Part shown: positions 42,702-49,494 of the stretch, one piece after another
Layout: each line of letters starts with the position of its first letter
Numbering within the stretch: position 1 is the first letter of the stretch
Assembly: GCA_958446835.1 (NCBI GenBank)
Contig: CAUCXT010000020.1
Location: 1-49,494 of the forward strand
Origin: an uncultured Eubacterium sp.
GTDB taxonomy: Bacteria > Bacillota > Clostridia > Lachnospirales > Lachnospiraceae
DNA: 49,494 nt
Direction: 5' to 3'
The notes under the pieces: model-generated
The model's database searches: none
The model's input: the letters and a program-made list of their open reading frames with translations, nothing else
Told to the model about the DNA's origin: nothing
Translations under genes and position numbers: made by a program

Positions 42702-43952
42702 TTATCCCCGTATCTGCCCATCGCCATATATAATGTACTTCGTTGTGGTAAGCTCATTTATACCCATTGGACCTCTGGCGTGAAGCTTCTGGGTGCTTAT
42801 TCCAATCTCCGCACCGAAGCCGAACTCATTCCCGTCTGTAAACCTTGTGGACGCATTCACGTATACACACGCCGCATCAATTTCATCCAGAAATCTCTGC
42901 GAATTTTCATAATTATTCGTAATTATGGATTCAGAGTGACCGGTATTGTTGGCATTGATATGCTCTATTGCCTCATCAAGCGTGTCCACGGTCTTGACGG
43001 AAATTATGTAGTCAAGGTACTCTGTGGCATAGTCCTCCTCCGTGGCAGGAACTATATATGGGTCAATGCTCTGCGAATACTCATCGCCTCTTATCTTTAC
43101 ATTGTGCTCCCTTAACATTTCGACAAGTCTTGGGATAAAATTTCTTGCGATATTCTTATGTATGACAAGCGACTCACACGCGTTGCACACTCCTACCCTC
43201 TGCGTCTTGGCATTCTCGATAATTTTAAGCGCCATGTCGAAATCCGCACTCTCGTCAACATACACATGGCAGTTACCCGTTCCTGTCTCAATGACCGGCA
43301 CGGTGGCGTTCTTTACAACGAACTGTATAAGTCCCCTGCCGCCTCGCGGTATAATCACATCGACGTACTCATTCATCGTGAGAAGCTCTTTTACACACTC
43401 CCTGTCGGTTGATTCAATAAGCTGCAGGGCATTTTCATCTATTCCATTCGCCTTAAGCGCTTCCCTTATGACATTTGCTATGGCTATGTTGGAGTTGATT
43501 GCATCGCTTCCGCCCTTTAATATGACAGCATTTCCTGTCTTAAAGCACAGCCCGAAGGTGTCCAATGTAACATTCGGTCTTGATTCGTAAATGACAGCTA
43601 TCACACCAAATGGAACACGCTTTTTACCGATTAGCAGCCCATTCGGACGTTTCTTCATGGAGAGAACCTCCCCGACAGGGTCATCCAATCCTGCCACCTG
43701 AACTACGCCATCAGCCATGCCGTCAATTCTCGCCTTTGTGAGCGTGAGCCTGTCTAGCAGTCCGCTCTTCATGCCATCGGCCTTCCCCTGCTCCACATCC
43801 TTATGATTCTCCTCTAAGATATAGTCCGCGTTGGCTCTTATGGCGTCGGCAACTGCAAGCAGCACTTTATTTTTTTTGTTGGTTCCAAGCTTTCCAAGAC
43901 TTCTTGACGCTGTGCGGGCATTCTTACCCATTGTGAGTATATCTGTCATCAT
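42702..43952 (-). CDS. proA: Gamma-glutamyl phosphate reductase
   Basis: ProA reduces gamma-glutamyl phosphate to the semialdehyde in proline synthesis. The product has about 416 residues. RPNVTLDTFGLCFKTGNAVILKGG lies near 125-148 and the catalytic cysteine is in RVGVCNACESLVIH near 246-259, along with the aldehyde-dehydrogenase-like fold; NEFGFGAEIGISTQKLHARGPMG near the end is a strong signature. GGAG and AGGGA lie 5-11 bases before two adjacent ATGs; I take 43952, though ATG 43949 or 43970 are possible. The partner proB is not next to it; a 5-FTHF cyclo-ligase is upstream. Confidence 0.95.
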   Translation of the reverse strand: MMTDILTMGKNARTASRSLGKLGTNKKNKVLLAVADAIRANADYILEENHKDVEQGKADGMKSGLLDRLTLTKARIDGMADGVVQVAGLDDPVGEVLSMKKRPNGLLIGKKRVPFGVIAVIYESRPNVTLDTFGLCFKTGNAVILKGGSDAINSNIAIANVIREALKANGIDENALQLIESTDRECVKELLTMNEYVDVIIPRGGRGLIQFVVKNATVPVIETGTGNCHVYVDESADFDMALKIIENAKTQRVGVCNACESLVIHKNIARNFIPRLVEMLREHNVKIRGDEYSQSIDPYIVPATEEDYATEYLDYIISVKTVDTLDEAIEHINANNTGHSESIITNNYENSQRFLDEIDAACVYVNASTRFTDGNEFGFGAEIGISTQKLHARGPMGINELTTTKYIIYGDGQIRG

Positions 43953-44071
43953 ATCAATCCCTATCTCCATTCCGCCTTGCGGCTATACAATTGGCAATAC
44001 AAATCACAGTACTTTTACTTTCTGAATATTTTAACTCCCGGTTCAGACCTAAGGCTGCTTAATTTCCGTAC

Positions 44072-44662
44072 TTAATAGTCCAGTTTACGATATATATTTT
44101 CTTCGGTGACAATCATATCCGGTCTGACATCGCTATCCTGTGCAGGTATGTTCTCCAAAAGCTGTGCCTCATACGCAAGCGCTGCCTTATATAACTTGTT
44201 TTCCACAGACAGATACCTGTCATAAAAACCACCGCCATAGCCTATGCGGTTATAGCTCCTATCGAAAGCAAGACCGGGCATACACATAAACCCTGATTTA
44301 GAATAATCCGGCTCCTTGCCGTTGATATCAGGTTCATATATTCCCATATATCCCGGACTAAGCTCTGATATGTCACTTATCTCATAAAATTCCATGTCCC
44401 TGCCTGAAACCCTTGGGACAAAAACACGTTTTTCAAGGCTTAAGCTGTAATCGATAAGCATTATCGTGTCTATCTCATTGTCCATGCTTACATAAGTATA
44501 TATCTTGTCCGCGCGCTTGAACTCCGGAACAGTTATAAGCTGCTCAAAAATCTGCATGGATTTTTCAAACCTCTCCGTGCGTGTCATGTCCGCACGCAGC
44601 TGCTTCATCCGCTTTCTTATGACATTTTTCTCATCAATTTTTCCAAATGTCTCATCTGCCAT
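44072..44662 (-). CDS. 5-formyltetrahydrofolate cyclo-ligase
   Basis: The enzyme turns 5-formyl-THF into 5,10-methenyl-THF with ATP, returning the storage form to the one-carbon pool. The 196-residue protein has the usual length. Signatures: RKRMKQLRADMT near 17-28, VFVPRVSGRDMEFYEI near 90-105, PDLAFD-like MPGLAFDRSYNRIGYGGGFYDRYL near 128-152, containing the ATP-binding GYGGGFYDRYL. It complements the folate synthesis genes at the left of the window, though not in one operon. Some family members are named FAU1 or YgfA; I leave the symbol blank. Confidence 0.93.
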   Translation of the reverse strand: MADETFGKIDEKNVIRKRMKQLRADMTRTERFEKSMQIFEQLITVPEFKRADKIYTYVSMDNEIDTIMLIDYSLSLEKRVFVPRVSGRDMEFYEISDISELSPGYMGIYEPDINGKEPDYSKSGFMCMPGLAFDRSYNRIGYGGGFYDRYLSVENKLYKAALAYEAQLLENIPAQDSDVRPDMIVTEENIYRKLDY

Positions 44663-44726
44663 GTAAACATCCCTTTCTCATCATGCCTGTGGCTGCTCTC
44701 ATTTTATGCTTCAGTTACTAATCTAT

Positions 44727-45215
44727 TTAATATCCGAAATCACCTGTGAGAGAGTCATCATCATCGATCCAGTCCTTGGTATCAATCACACGGAAGCTTT
44801 CGTTGTCATCGCGGATTATAACCGTAGATATACCCGCATTGAGAATCATTCTCTTGCACATAGAACAGCAGTTGCCGTTCTCAACATATCCGCCCTTTTC
44901 CATATCAATACCAACAAGATATATTGTACTTCCAAGCATCGATTCCCTTGAGGCACTTATTATCGCGTTTGCCTCCGCATGTACGCTCCTGCACATCTCA
45001 TAGCGTTCTCCTCGTGGAATTGCGAGCTTTTGTCTTATACAATAATTGAGGTCTGAACAATTCTTCCGCCCTCTCGGTGCACCGACATATCCCGTCGAAA
45101 TAATCTCATCATTCTTTACTATAACTGCGCCGTAATGCTTTCTAAGACAGGTTCCTCTCTGTGAGACAGCCTCCGCAATATCCAGATAATAATTATTCTT
45201 ATCTCTTCTGTCCAT
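44727..45215 (-). CDS. comEB: dCMP deaminase (ComEB-like)
   Basis: The enzyme deaminates dCMP to dUMP, supplying thymidylate synthase. The 162-residue product has the cytidine-deaminase zinc site HAEANAI near 83-89 and CSMCKRM near 113-119; zinc ligands are His and two cysteines, with Glu as proton shuttle. The N-terminal GTCLRKHYGAVIVKNDEIISTGYVGAPRG near 22-50 is typical. The pro in PCxxC is serine here, a minor departure. Its own promoter lies at 45275-45303 and the gene has AAGGAG upstream. The comEB name comes from the Bacillus orthologue and does not imply competence here. Confidence 0.93.
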   Translation of the reverse strand: MDRRDKNNYYLDIAEAVSQRGTCLRKHYGAVIVKNDEIISTGYVGAPRGRKNCSDLNYCIRQKLAIPRGERYEMCRSVHAEANAIISASRESMLGSTIYLVGIDMEKGGYVENGNCCSMCKRMILNAGISTVIIRDDNESFRVIDTKDWIDDDDSLTGDFGY

Positions 45216-45274
45216 GCCTTCACTCCTTATGCTCTGTATTTTCTTAAATCTGTCTGTTTTCCATTCAAAAATAT

Positions 45275-45303
45275 AATATATCTTCTTAATTATTATATAT
45301 CAA
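45275..45303 (-). promoter_or_regulatory. comEB promoter in the 225-bp intergenic region
   Basis: On the minus strand TTGATA (45298-45303) and TATATT (45275-45280) lie 17 bases apart, about 60 bases before comEB. The rest of 45216-45440 is very AT-rich with no gene visible; GTAC-A7-CGTAC at about 45412-45427 is a small symmetrical element. Confidence 0.65.
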
Positions 45304-45440
45304 ATATCAGCTCTCGTATTTACTAGATATTTTTGAAATTATAACATATTCTTTCTAAAAAAACAGCTTTTTTGTGGTATATAGTGCATATAATTCATAT
45401 TCTGTCTGCAACGTACAAAAAAACGTACTTCAAAATTCCA

Positions 45441-47126
45441 TCACTCATTTGACACTATCGCTTCGTATACCTTTATTCCGTCAACCGCCGCGGAGGTAAT
45501 GCCACCCGCATAGCCGGCTCCTTCACCACACGGATAAAGTCCTCTTATACCCAATGCCTGCAGCTTATCATCCCTGTTTATGCGCACAGGCGATGAGGTT
45601 CGCGACTCAACCCCGGCAAACATCGCATCGGAATTCGCATAGCCGGGTATCTGTCTGTCGAAGCTTGTCACGCCCTCTATAAGCGCGTCACACAGTTCAT
45701 CCGGGAGAAGTTCCCTCAGATTAGCTGCTGTGTACCCACCTTTAATGCAAGGCCTGATTGAATTATTGTTTAAATCATCTTCCGTGGTAGTCCTATTTTC
45801 CCTGAAATCCCCGAAGCGCTGAACTGGAACCCTTCCGTCTCCAAGCTCATAAGCCTTCTTCTCAAGCTTTCGCTGAAATTCGATTCCGGCAAGGACATCA
45901 TCCGAACCAAAATCCCTGCTGTCGACCGTGACGATAAGTGCCGAATTGGCATTCGCGCTGTCGCGTTTTGAATAGCTCATTCCATTGACCGCAAGCATGC
46001 CCTCCTCCGAAGAAGCATTCACAACATATCCGCCCGGACACATACAGAAGGAATAGACGCCACGCCCATTAGAGGCCTTATGCGTGAGCTTGTAGCTCGC
46101 CGGCATATAATTCTTATATTTTCCATCTCCAAACTCATGGACATTTATAAGCTCCTGCTTATGTTCTATTCTAAGCCCTACAGCGAATGCCTTCTGTTCC
46201 ATGGTGAGCTTGTCCTTTAGCATATAAAATGTATCTCTTGCACTGTGTCCTATCGCCAGCACAAGACAGCCACACGGAATAAACTCTCTGTTTCCTGAAT
46301 TCTCAACCGTGATACCTTTGATTCTTCTATCTGCCCCATTCTCATCCGAAAGCTCACCGCACGTAAGCTTTTCAATGTCTATATCGACAAGCTTCGTGTT
46401 AAAGCGGACTTCCCCGCCAAGGCTCTCAATCTCTTTCCTGATACTCTGCACGATATATACAAGGCGGTCCGTGCCCATGTGCGGCTTCGCTTCGTAGGTT
46501 ATGCTCTCATCTGCTCCATGCTCCACAAAGATTTCCAGAACCTTGCTGATACGCCCATATACCTCCTTAACCTGGGTGTTAAGCTTTCCGTCTGAGAAGG
46601 TTCCCGCACCTCCCTCGCCGAACTGTGCATTAGATTCCGGATTTAGCCTGCCGCCATTCCAGAATGAATCGACCGACTTCATTCTGTCCTCAACAGCCTC
46701 ACCGCGCTCAACAACTACCGGTCTATAGCCGGCGCGCGCAAGCATAAGCGCACAGAACATTCCGGCAGGGCCAAAACCCACTATCACCGGTCTGCTGCCC
46801 ATCCTGTCTCTTGCCGGCTCCGGTTCCCTATATTTTACAGTTTTACTTAACATAATATTGTTATCGTTAACTTTTTTAATTATCTTCTCTTCGGCTACGG
46901 AATCTAAAGCTTTCCTGTCCGCACCATATACCGTGACATCCACCGAATACACGATAAAGATATCCGGCTTATGCCTTGAGTCAATCGATTTTTTTACTAT
47001 TTTATATGAAAAATTATCTCCCTTAAGCCGTAGCGCCTTGGAAATCTTTCCCTTGAGCGTGGTGTCAAGCTGCTTTGCGCTTAACGAAACCTCCGGGGTG
47101 ATTTTTAGCTGGTTAATTCTTATCAC
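45441..47126 (-). CDS. FAD-dependent oxidoreductase of the COG2509 type
   Basis: The 561-residue protein is a flavoprotein of unknown substrate, related to NAD(FAD)-utilising dehydrogenases. The N-terminal 95 residues form a small alpha/beta domain (NQLKITPEVSLS, IDSRHKPDIFIVYSVDV) typical of this group. The FAD-binding motif VIVGFGPAGMFCALMLARAG is near 114-133, followed by ERGEAVEDRMKSV and the NAD/FAD fold. FGEGGAGTFSDGKLNTQ near 168-184 and the end SRTSSPVRINRDDKLQ then GLYPCGEGAGYAGGI are family signatures. It stands alone between comEB and a basic-tailed gene. There is no evidence for a specific pathway. Confidence 0.88.
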   Translation of the reverse strand: MIRINQLKITPEVSLSAKQLDTTLKGKISKALRLKGDNFSYKIVKKSIDSRHKPDIFIVYSVDVTVYGADRKALDSVAEEKIIKKVNDNNIMLSKTVKYREPEPARDRMGSRPVIVGFGPAGMFCALMLARAGYRPVVVERGEAVEDRMKSVDSFWNGGRLNPESNAQFGEGGAGTFSDGKLNTQVKEVYGRISKVLEIFVEHGADESITYEAKPHMGTDRLVYIVQSIRKEIESLGGEVRFNTKLVDIDIEKLTCGELSDENGADRRIKGITVENSGNREFIPCGCLVLAIGHSARDTFYMLKDKLTMEQKAFAVGLRIEHKQELINVHEFGDGKYKNYMPASYKLTHKASNGRGVYSFCMCPGGYVVNASSEEGMLAVNGMSYSKRDSANANSALIVTVDSRDFGSDDVLAGIEFQRKLEKKAYELGDGRVPVQRFGDFRENRTTTEDDLNNNSIRPCIKGGYTAANLRELLPDELCDALIEGVTSFDRQIPGYANSDAMFAGVESRTSSPVRINRDDKLQALGIRGLYPCGEGAGYAGGITSAAVDGIKVYEAIVSNE

Positions 47127-47217
47127 AGGCTTATCCTTCCATTATCTATACTAATTTTTAATACAATACTACATTTTTTCGGGGATATGCAAGTCTCACA
47201 ATAACACTTTTTCCGAC

Positions 47218-47751
47218 CTAAATCTCATTCACCTTCACAAAAGGCTGAAAATCCTCCGTGTCCGAACCGATTTTTCCGCCAAACTTCGAAATCAATGTTT
47301 CCATAACCTTGCGGAGAATCCCATTATCGCTCAGATAATAGTCGACCGCGTACACCTTTTTCATCCCGATACCGGCAAGCGTCCCGAAGTCTTCCTCTCT
47401 CAGATTATCCCTCATGTCCTCGAACGTGATAGTCCCCTCGTCCACTGCCACCTCAAGAAGGTTGAGCTCCGTCCATACCTCAAGCTGCTTTGCCTCTAAA
47501 AAGTCAAGTCCATCGTGGAGCTGCTTTGCACTTATATCCTCCGGAAGCAGATATAGGAAGCTTCCCTCCTTCGGCTTAGGAACCGTTTTAGATGGCTTTG
47601 ATTTAAGCGCCGGCTTAACTGGCTTTGACTTATAAACCTGCTTAGATGACTTTGACTTAGAAGCCGGCTTGGCACTCTTATCCTTCTTTGCGTATTTTTC
47701 GTATCCCTTTGAATGACTGTTTGTTGTTTGATTATTGTTTGTTTTCTTCAT
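47218..47751 (-). CDS. Uncharacterised protein with Lys/Ser/Pro-repeat N-terminus
   Basis: From ATG 47751 (AGGGAT just upstream) the product has 177 residues. Residues about 25-62 are a run of K-x-x-K/S/P repeats (KSKSSKQVYKSKPVK, KSKPSKTVPKPK), strongly basic and probably disordered, as in nucleic-acid- or membrane-binding tails. The C-terminal 110 residues form a compact acidic domain with YLLPEDISAKQLHDGLDFLEAKQLEVWTEL (split here) and TFEDMRDNLREEDF. I do not recognise the family. The basic tail is coded by imperfect DNA repeats at about 47575-47680. A PNPOx-like gene lies upstream and the gap contains no clear promoter. Confidence 0.7.
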   Translation of the reverse strand: MKKTNNNQTTNSHSKGYEKYAKKDKSAKPASKSKSSKQVYKSKPVKPALKSKPSKTVPKPKEGSFLYLLPEDISAKQLHDGLDFLEAKQLEVWTELNLLEVAVDEGTITFEDMRDNLREEDFGTLAGIGMKKVYAVDYYLSDNGILRKVMETLISKFGGKIGSDTEDFQPFVKVNEI

Positions 47752-47858
47752 CTTATCCCTGCATGACAATAAGAAAACCGATTATCACACATTCCTCCAT
47801 TTCTGTTTAATCTAAAAAATTCCAACTTTCTCCATCTACCATACTAACATCCCGCCCA

Positions 47859-48335
47859 TCATGACTCATTCACAAGCTTTCCTGTTATATGCTCAACGCT
47901 CAGCTCAAGGCAGCACACCCTGCTGCCCGAACGGCTTATCTCCTGCTCTATGTACTCCTTATCGTCCGTAAATTTAAGACAAATGTTCGTGCATATCTCC
48001 AGAATCTTGTCCCTGTCATCGACAACCTTCATTCTGCCGAACACAATAACGCTGTTAATGTTGAGCGCCCACTCTCCGGCTTTTCTGTAGCCCTCATCGT
48101 ACACGCAAAAGGAAGCCTTATCGCACCTCTTAATAGCGTCTATCTTATGACCTTCCCCTGCTCCGTGAAAATACAGCTTATTGTCATTCTCGCTGTACCA
48201 GTAATCAATCGGAATGCCATAAGGATAACCATCATCCCCCATGAGTGACAGAACGCCGCGCGGCTGCTCCTTCAATATTCTCACACACTCCTCATGGCTT
48301 AATTCCTGCTTAAATCTTCTCATTTTTCTGAACAT
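47859..48335 (-). CDS. Pyridoxamine 5'-phosphate oxidase-like FMN-binding protein
   Basis: The 158-residue protein has the split-barrel flavin-binding fold: GVLSLMGDDGYPYGIPIDYWYSE near 27-49, then KLYFHGAGEGHKIDAIKRCDKASFCVYDEG near 53-82, and EWALNINSVIVFGRM. Relatives include nitroimidazole-resistance (Nim) type and other small FMN oxidoreductases in anaerobes. The start MFRKMRRFKQELSHEE is the usual one for the group, with GGAG upstream. Which substrate it reduces is unknown; a role in detoxifying oxidised small molecules is a common guess for this family, not supported by context here. Confidence 0.88.
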   Translation of the reverse strand: MFRKMRRFKQELSHEECVRILKEQPRGVLSLMGDDGYPYGIPIDYWYSENDNKLYFHGAGEGHKIDAIKRCDKASFCVYDEGYRKAGEWALNINSVIVFGRMKVVDDRDKILEICTNICLKFTDDKEYIEQEISRSGSRVCCLELSVEHITGKLVNES

Positions 48336-48359
48336 AATTTTAGTTCTCCGTTTCTATAT

Positions 48360-49494
48360 TTATTTGTCCGATATAACCCAATAACCTGTTTTTGGCGAAC
48401 CACATCTTAATAAAACGCCCTGTTCCTTCAGCTTTTTTAGATTAACTTCAATATTTCTGCTTGCAACGCCGATTTCACCTGCCAGCTTTGAAGCCGAAAG
48501 CTTATTATTCTCGGTTAATAATTCTATTATCTTCCTTTGCGTATCATTCAAGGCATATTTTCCATGCTCCTGATGTACTTCTCCGATGTTCTCCGATGAT
48601 TCTCCGATGTTCTCCGATGATTCTCCGATGTTCTCCGATGATTCTTCAGTATTTCTTGATAATTCGTCATTTTTTCCTGTCATCATCTTCACCGAATCCC
48701 CTCCGCGAAACAATTCAACCCGAAACATATTGTCAAATTCCTTTACCTTAGGCTGTGGCAGTCCATACTCTTCGGCGGCACTGAATATTCTCTTTATTCC
48801 ACTGCCCCATGCCTCCACAAGCCCCATTTGACCGAATACATTGGCAATGCCCTTGTTGCGGATTTTAGAATGACCGCTCATCACCTCCTCGTATGTCAGA
48901 CCATTATATAAGCCTCCCGGGGAAGTCACCTCAAGTCGGTCATCATATATAGCTACCTGTATGCAGGATTCATCCAACAGATTCCTATGGCAGTGGGCAT
49001 TGATAATCATTTCTCTTATAGCCTCCGGCGGGAGCTCATACCTTTCCCTGCGCACCAGACCATCAATTGTCGCGCCAAGTCTTATATTCCTCAGGACAAA
49101 ATCAACCGCTTCTTCAATCTGGGAATAAATCGGACCTGTAAATTCTCTTTTATCCAAGAATACCGCTCTGTCCCTTCCCTTGAATACCGCGCATTGTGTT
49201 TTTGAAAACGGAAAATAATCTGATGTCAGCAAAGCGTAAGCATTCGTCGCCAGCAACTGTCCCTCACTCTGCTTTAAAATCTTCCAGTTGATAAGCTGTT
49301 CCTTTTTCACGGTATGTTCTGTCATCCCAGCTTTTTTCCTGAATGCCTCAATATCCTTGCATAATTTTTCTGTCGCTTCGTCCGTGACATTATATCCTAC
49401 GCAGGTTAGCTCATCCCATGAAATACGCGCCCCTTCCATCTCAAGCTCTTTAATCTTCTCACGGTCTGCAAGTCTTGACGTTCCAGCCACCCTG
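48360..49494 (-). CDS. AlbA/HATPase-type putative transcription regulator (N-terminus outside window)
   Basis: The frame stays open at the right edge, so the N-terminal AlbA_2 part is cut; what remains has 378 codons. The first visible residues VAGTSRLADREKI match the end of that domain. Residues of the HATPase_c_4 module follow: EAIREMIINAHCHRN, DDRLEVTSPGGLYNGL and SKIRNKGIANVFGQMGLVEAWGSGIKRI. Then comes a linker with three ESSENIG repeats, and a C-terminal winged helix (TQRKIIELLTENNKLSASKLAGEIGVASRNIEV). These proteins are usually taken as ATP-binding transcription regulators; the targets are unknown. The expected HRD after the NA motif is HRN here, a small change. Confidence 0.85.
   Translation of the reverse strand, partial: RVAGTSRLADREKIKELEMEGARISWDELTCVGYNVTDEATEKLCKDIEAFRKKAGMTEHTVKKEQLINWKILKQSEGQLLATNAYALLTSDYFPFSKTQCAVFKGRDRAVFLDKREFTGPIYSQIEEAVDFVLRNIRLGATIDGLVRRERYELPPEAIREMIINAHCHRNLLDESCIQVAIYDDRLEVTSPGGLYNGLTYEEVMSGHSKIRNKGIANVFGQMGLVEAWGSGIKRIFSAAEEYGLPQPKVKEFDNMFRVELFRGGDSVKMMTGKNDELSRNTEESSENIGESSENIGESSENIGEVHQEHGKYALNDTQRKIIELLTENNKLSASKLAGEIGVASRNIEVNLKKLKEQGVLLRCGSPKTGYWVISDK
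48581..48643 (-). repeat. Three perfect 21-bp tandem repeats in the regulator gene
   Basis: CTCCGATGTTCTCCGATGAT plus T occurs three times without mismatch at 48581-48601, 48602-48622 and 48623-48643. Inside each, CTCCGATG itself occurs twice. It codes in frame for ESSENIG, three times, as a linker between ATPase-like and winged-helix domains. Copy-number change would keep the frame. Confidence 0.9.

Noticed and set aside
45412..45427. GTAC-type symmetrical element as an operator of the COG2509 or comEB gene
   Set aside because: GTAC is self-complementary and occurs here by an A-run; it lies downstream of comEB's promoter region and 3' of the flavoprotein gene, so no regulatory role is supported.
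48581..48643. Possible CRISPR-like or non-coding repeat array
   Set aside because: The units are contiguous without spacers, are 21 bp long and code in frame for a protein linker.

Overview
The window looks like a chromosomal segment of an anaerobic Firmicute of class Clostridia, most likely a Lachnospiraceae relative. The grounds are the low-to-moderate GC, strong AGGAGG-type ribosome binding sites, and the gene neighbourhoods: yqeK-rsfS, divergent lexA/yneA with Gram-positive LexA boxes, a ylmE-sepF-ylmH string, and radC-mreBCD-PBP2-minCDE-rodA. I see no rRNA, tRNA, CRISPR array, prophage or insertion sequence.

Layout. (1) 1-4430, plus strand: the end of yqeK, then rsfS and a complete folate branch (folC, folE, folP and a folB-folK fusion). 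(2) 4503-9463, mixed strands: a terminator, lexA facing a yneA-type LysM division inhibitor across a block of four LexA boxes, a ttcA-like tRNA thiolase, a DEAD-box helicase, and a XerS-like single tyrosine recombinase with a 30-bp inverted repeat just upstream. (3) 9504-20819, minus strand: a membrane protein carrying a degenerate L,D-transpeptidase domain, a cytidylate-kinase-like protein, cstA with a small unknown partner, then rluD, lspA, aroB, ylmH, sepF, ylmE and a HlyD-like membrane protein. (4) 20974-21186, plus strand: a small DUF378 membrane protein. (5) 21247-40585, minus strand: dacF, an mgsA homologue, rodA, minE, minD, minC, PBP2, mreD, mreC, mreB, radC, ynbB, miaA, mutL, mutS, miaB. 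This joins envelope elongation, division-site placement, mismatch repair and tRNA modification. (6) 40740-42593, plus strand: a two-gene accessory module (a DUF4365-type gene with an in-frame stop and a 380-residue unknown protein) with its own promoter and terminator. (7) 42702-49494, minus strand: proA, 5-formyltetrahydrofolate cyclo-ligase, dCMP deaminase, a COG2509 flavoprotein, a basic-tailed unknown, a PNPOx-like flavoprotein and a truncated AlbA/HATPase-type transcription regulator.

The genes fit together as growth and envelope housekeeping: folate and one-carbon supply, SOS-controlled division arrest, and cell elongation and septum placement. Left of about 4.4 kb genes run rightward and right of 9.5 kb nearly all run leftward. 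By hand count the plus strand is G-rich at 661-780 (35 G, 24 C) and C-rich inside the plus-strand recombinase gene at 9121-9240 (21 G, 37 C). With the XerS-like gene and its adjacent inverted repeat, this suggests that the replication terminus (dif) may lie near 8.3 kb.

The most unusual points are that dif candidate, the DUF4365 module, and three homologues of well-known enzymes (L,D-transpeptidase, methylglyoxal synthase, MreB) that have lost residues normally needed for activity.
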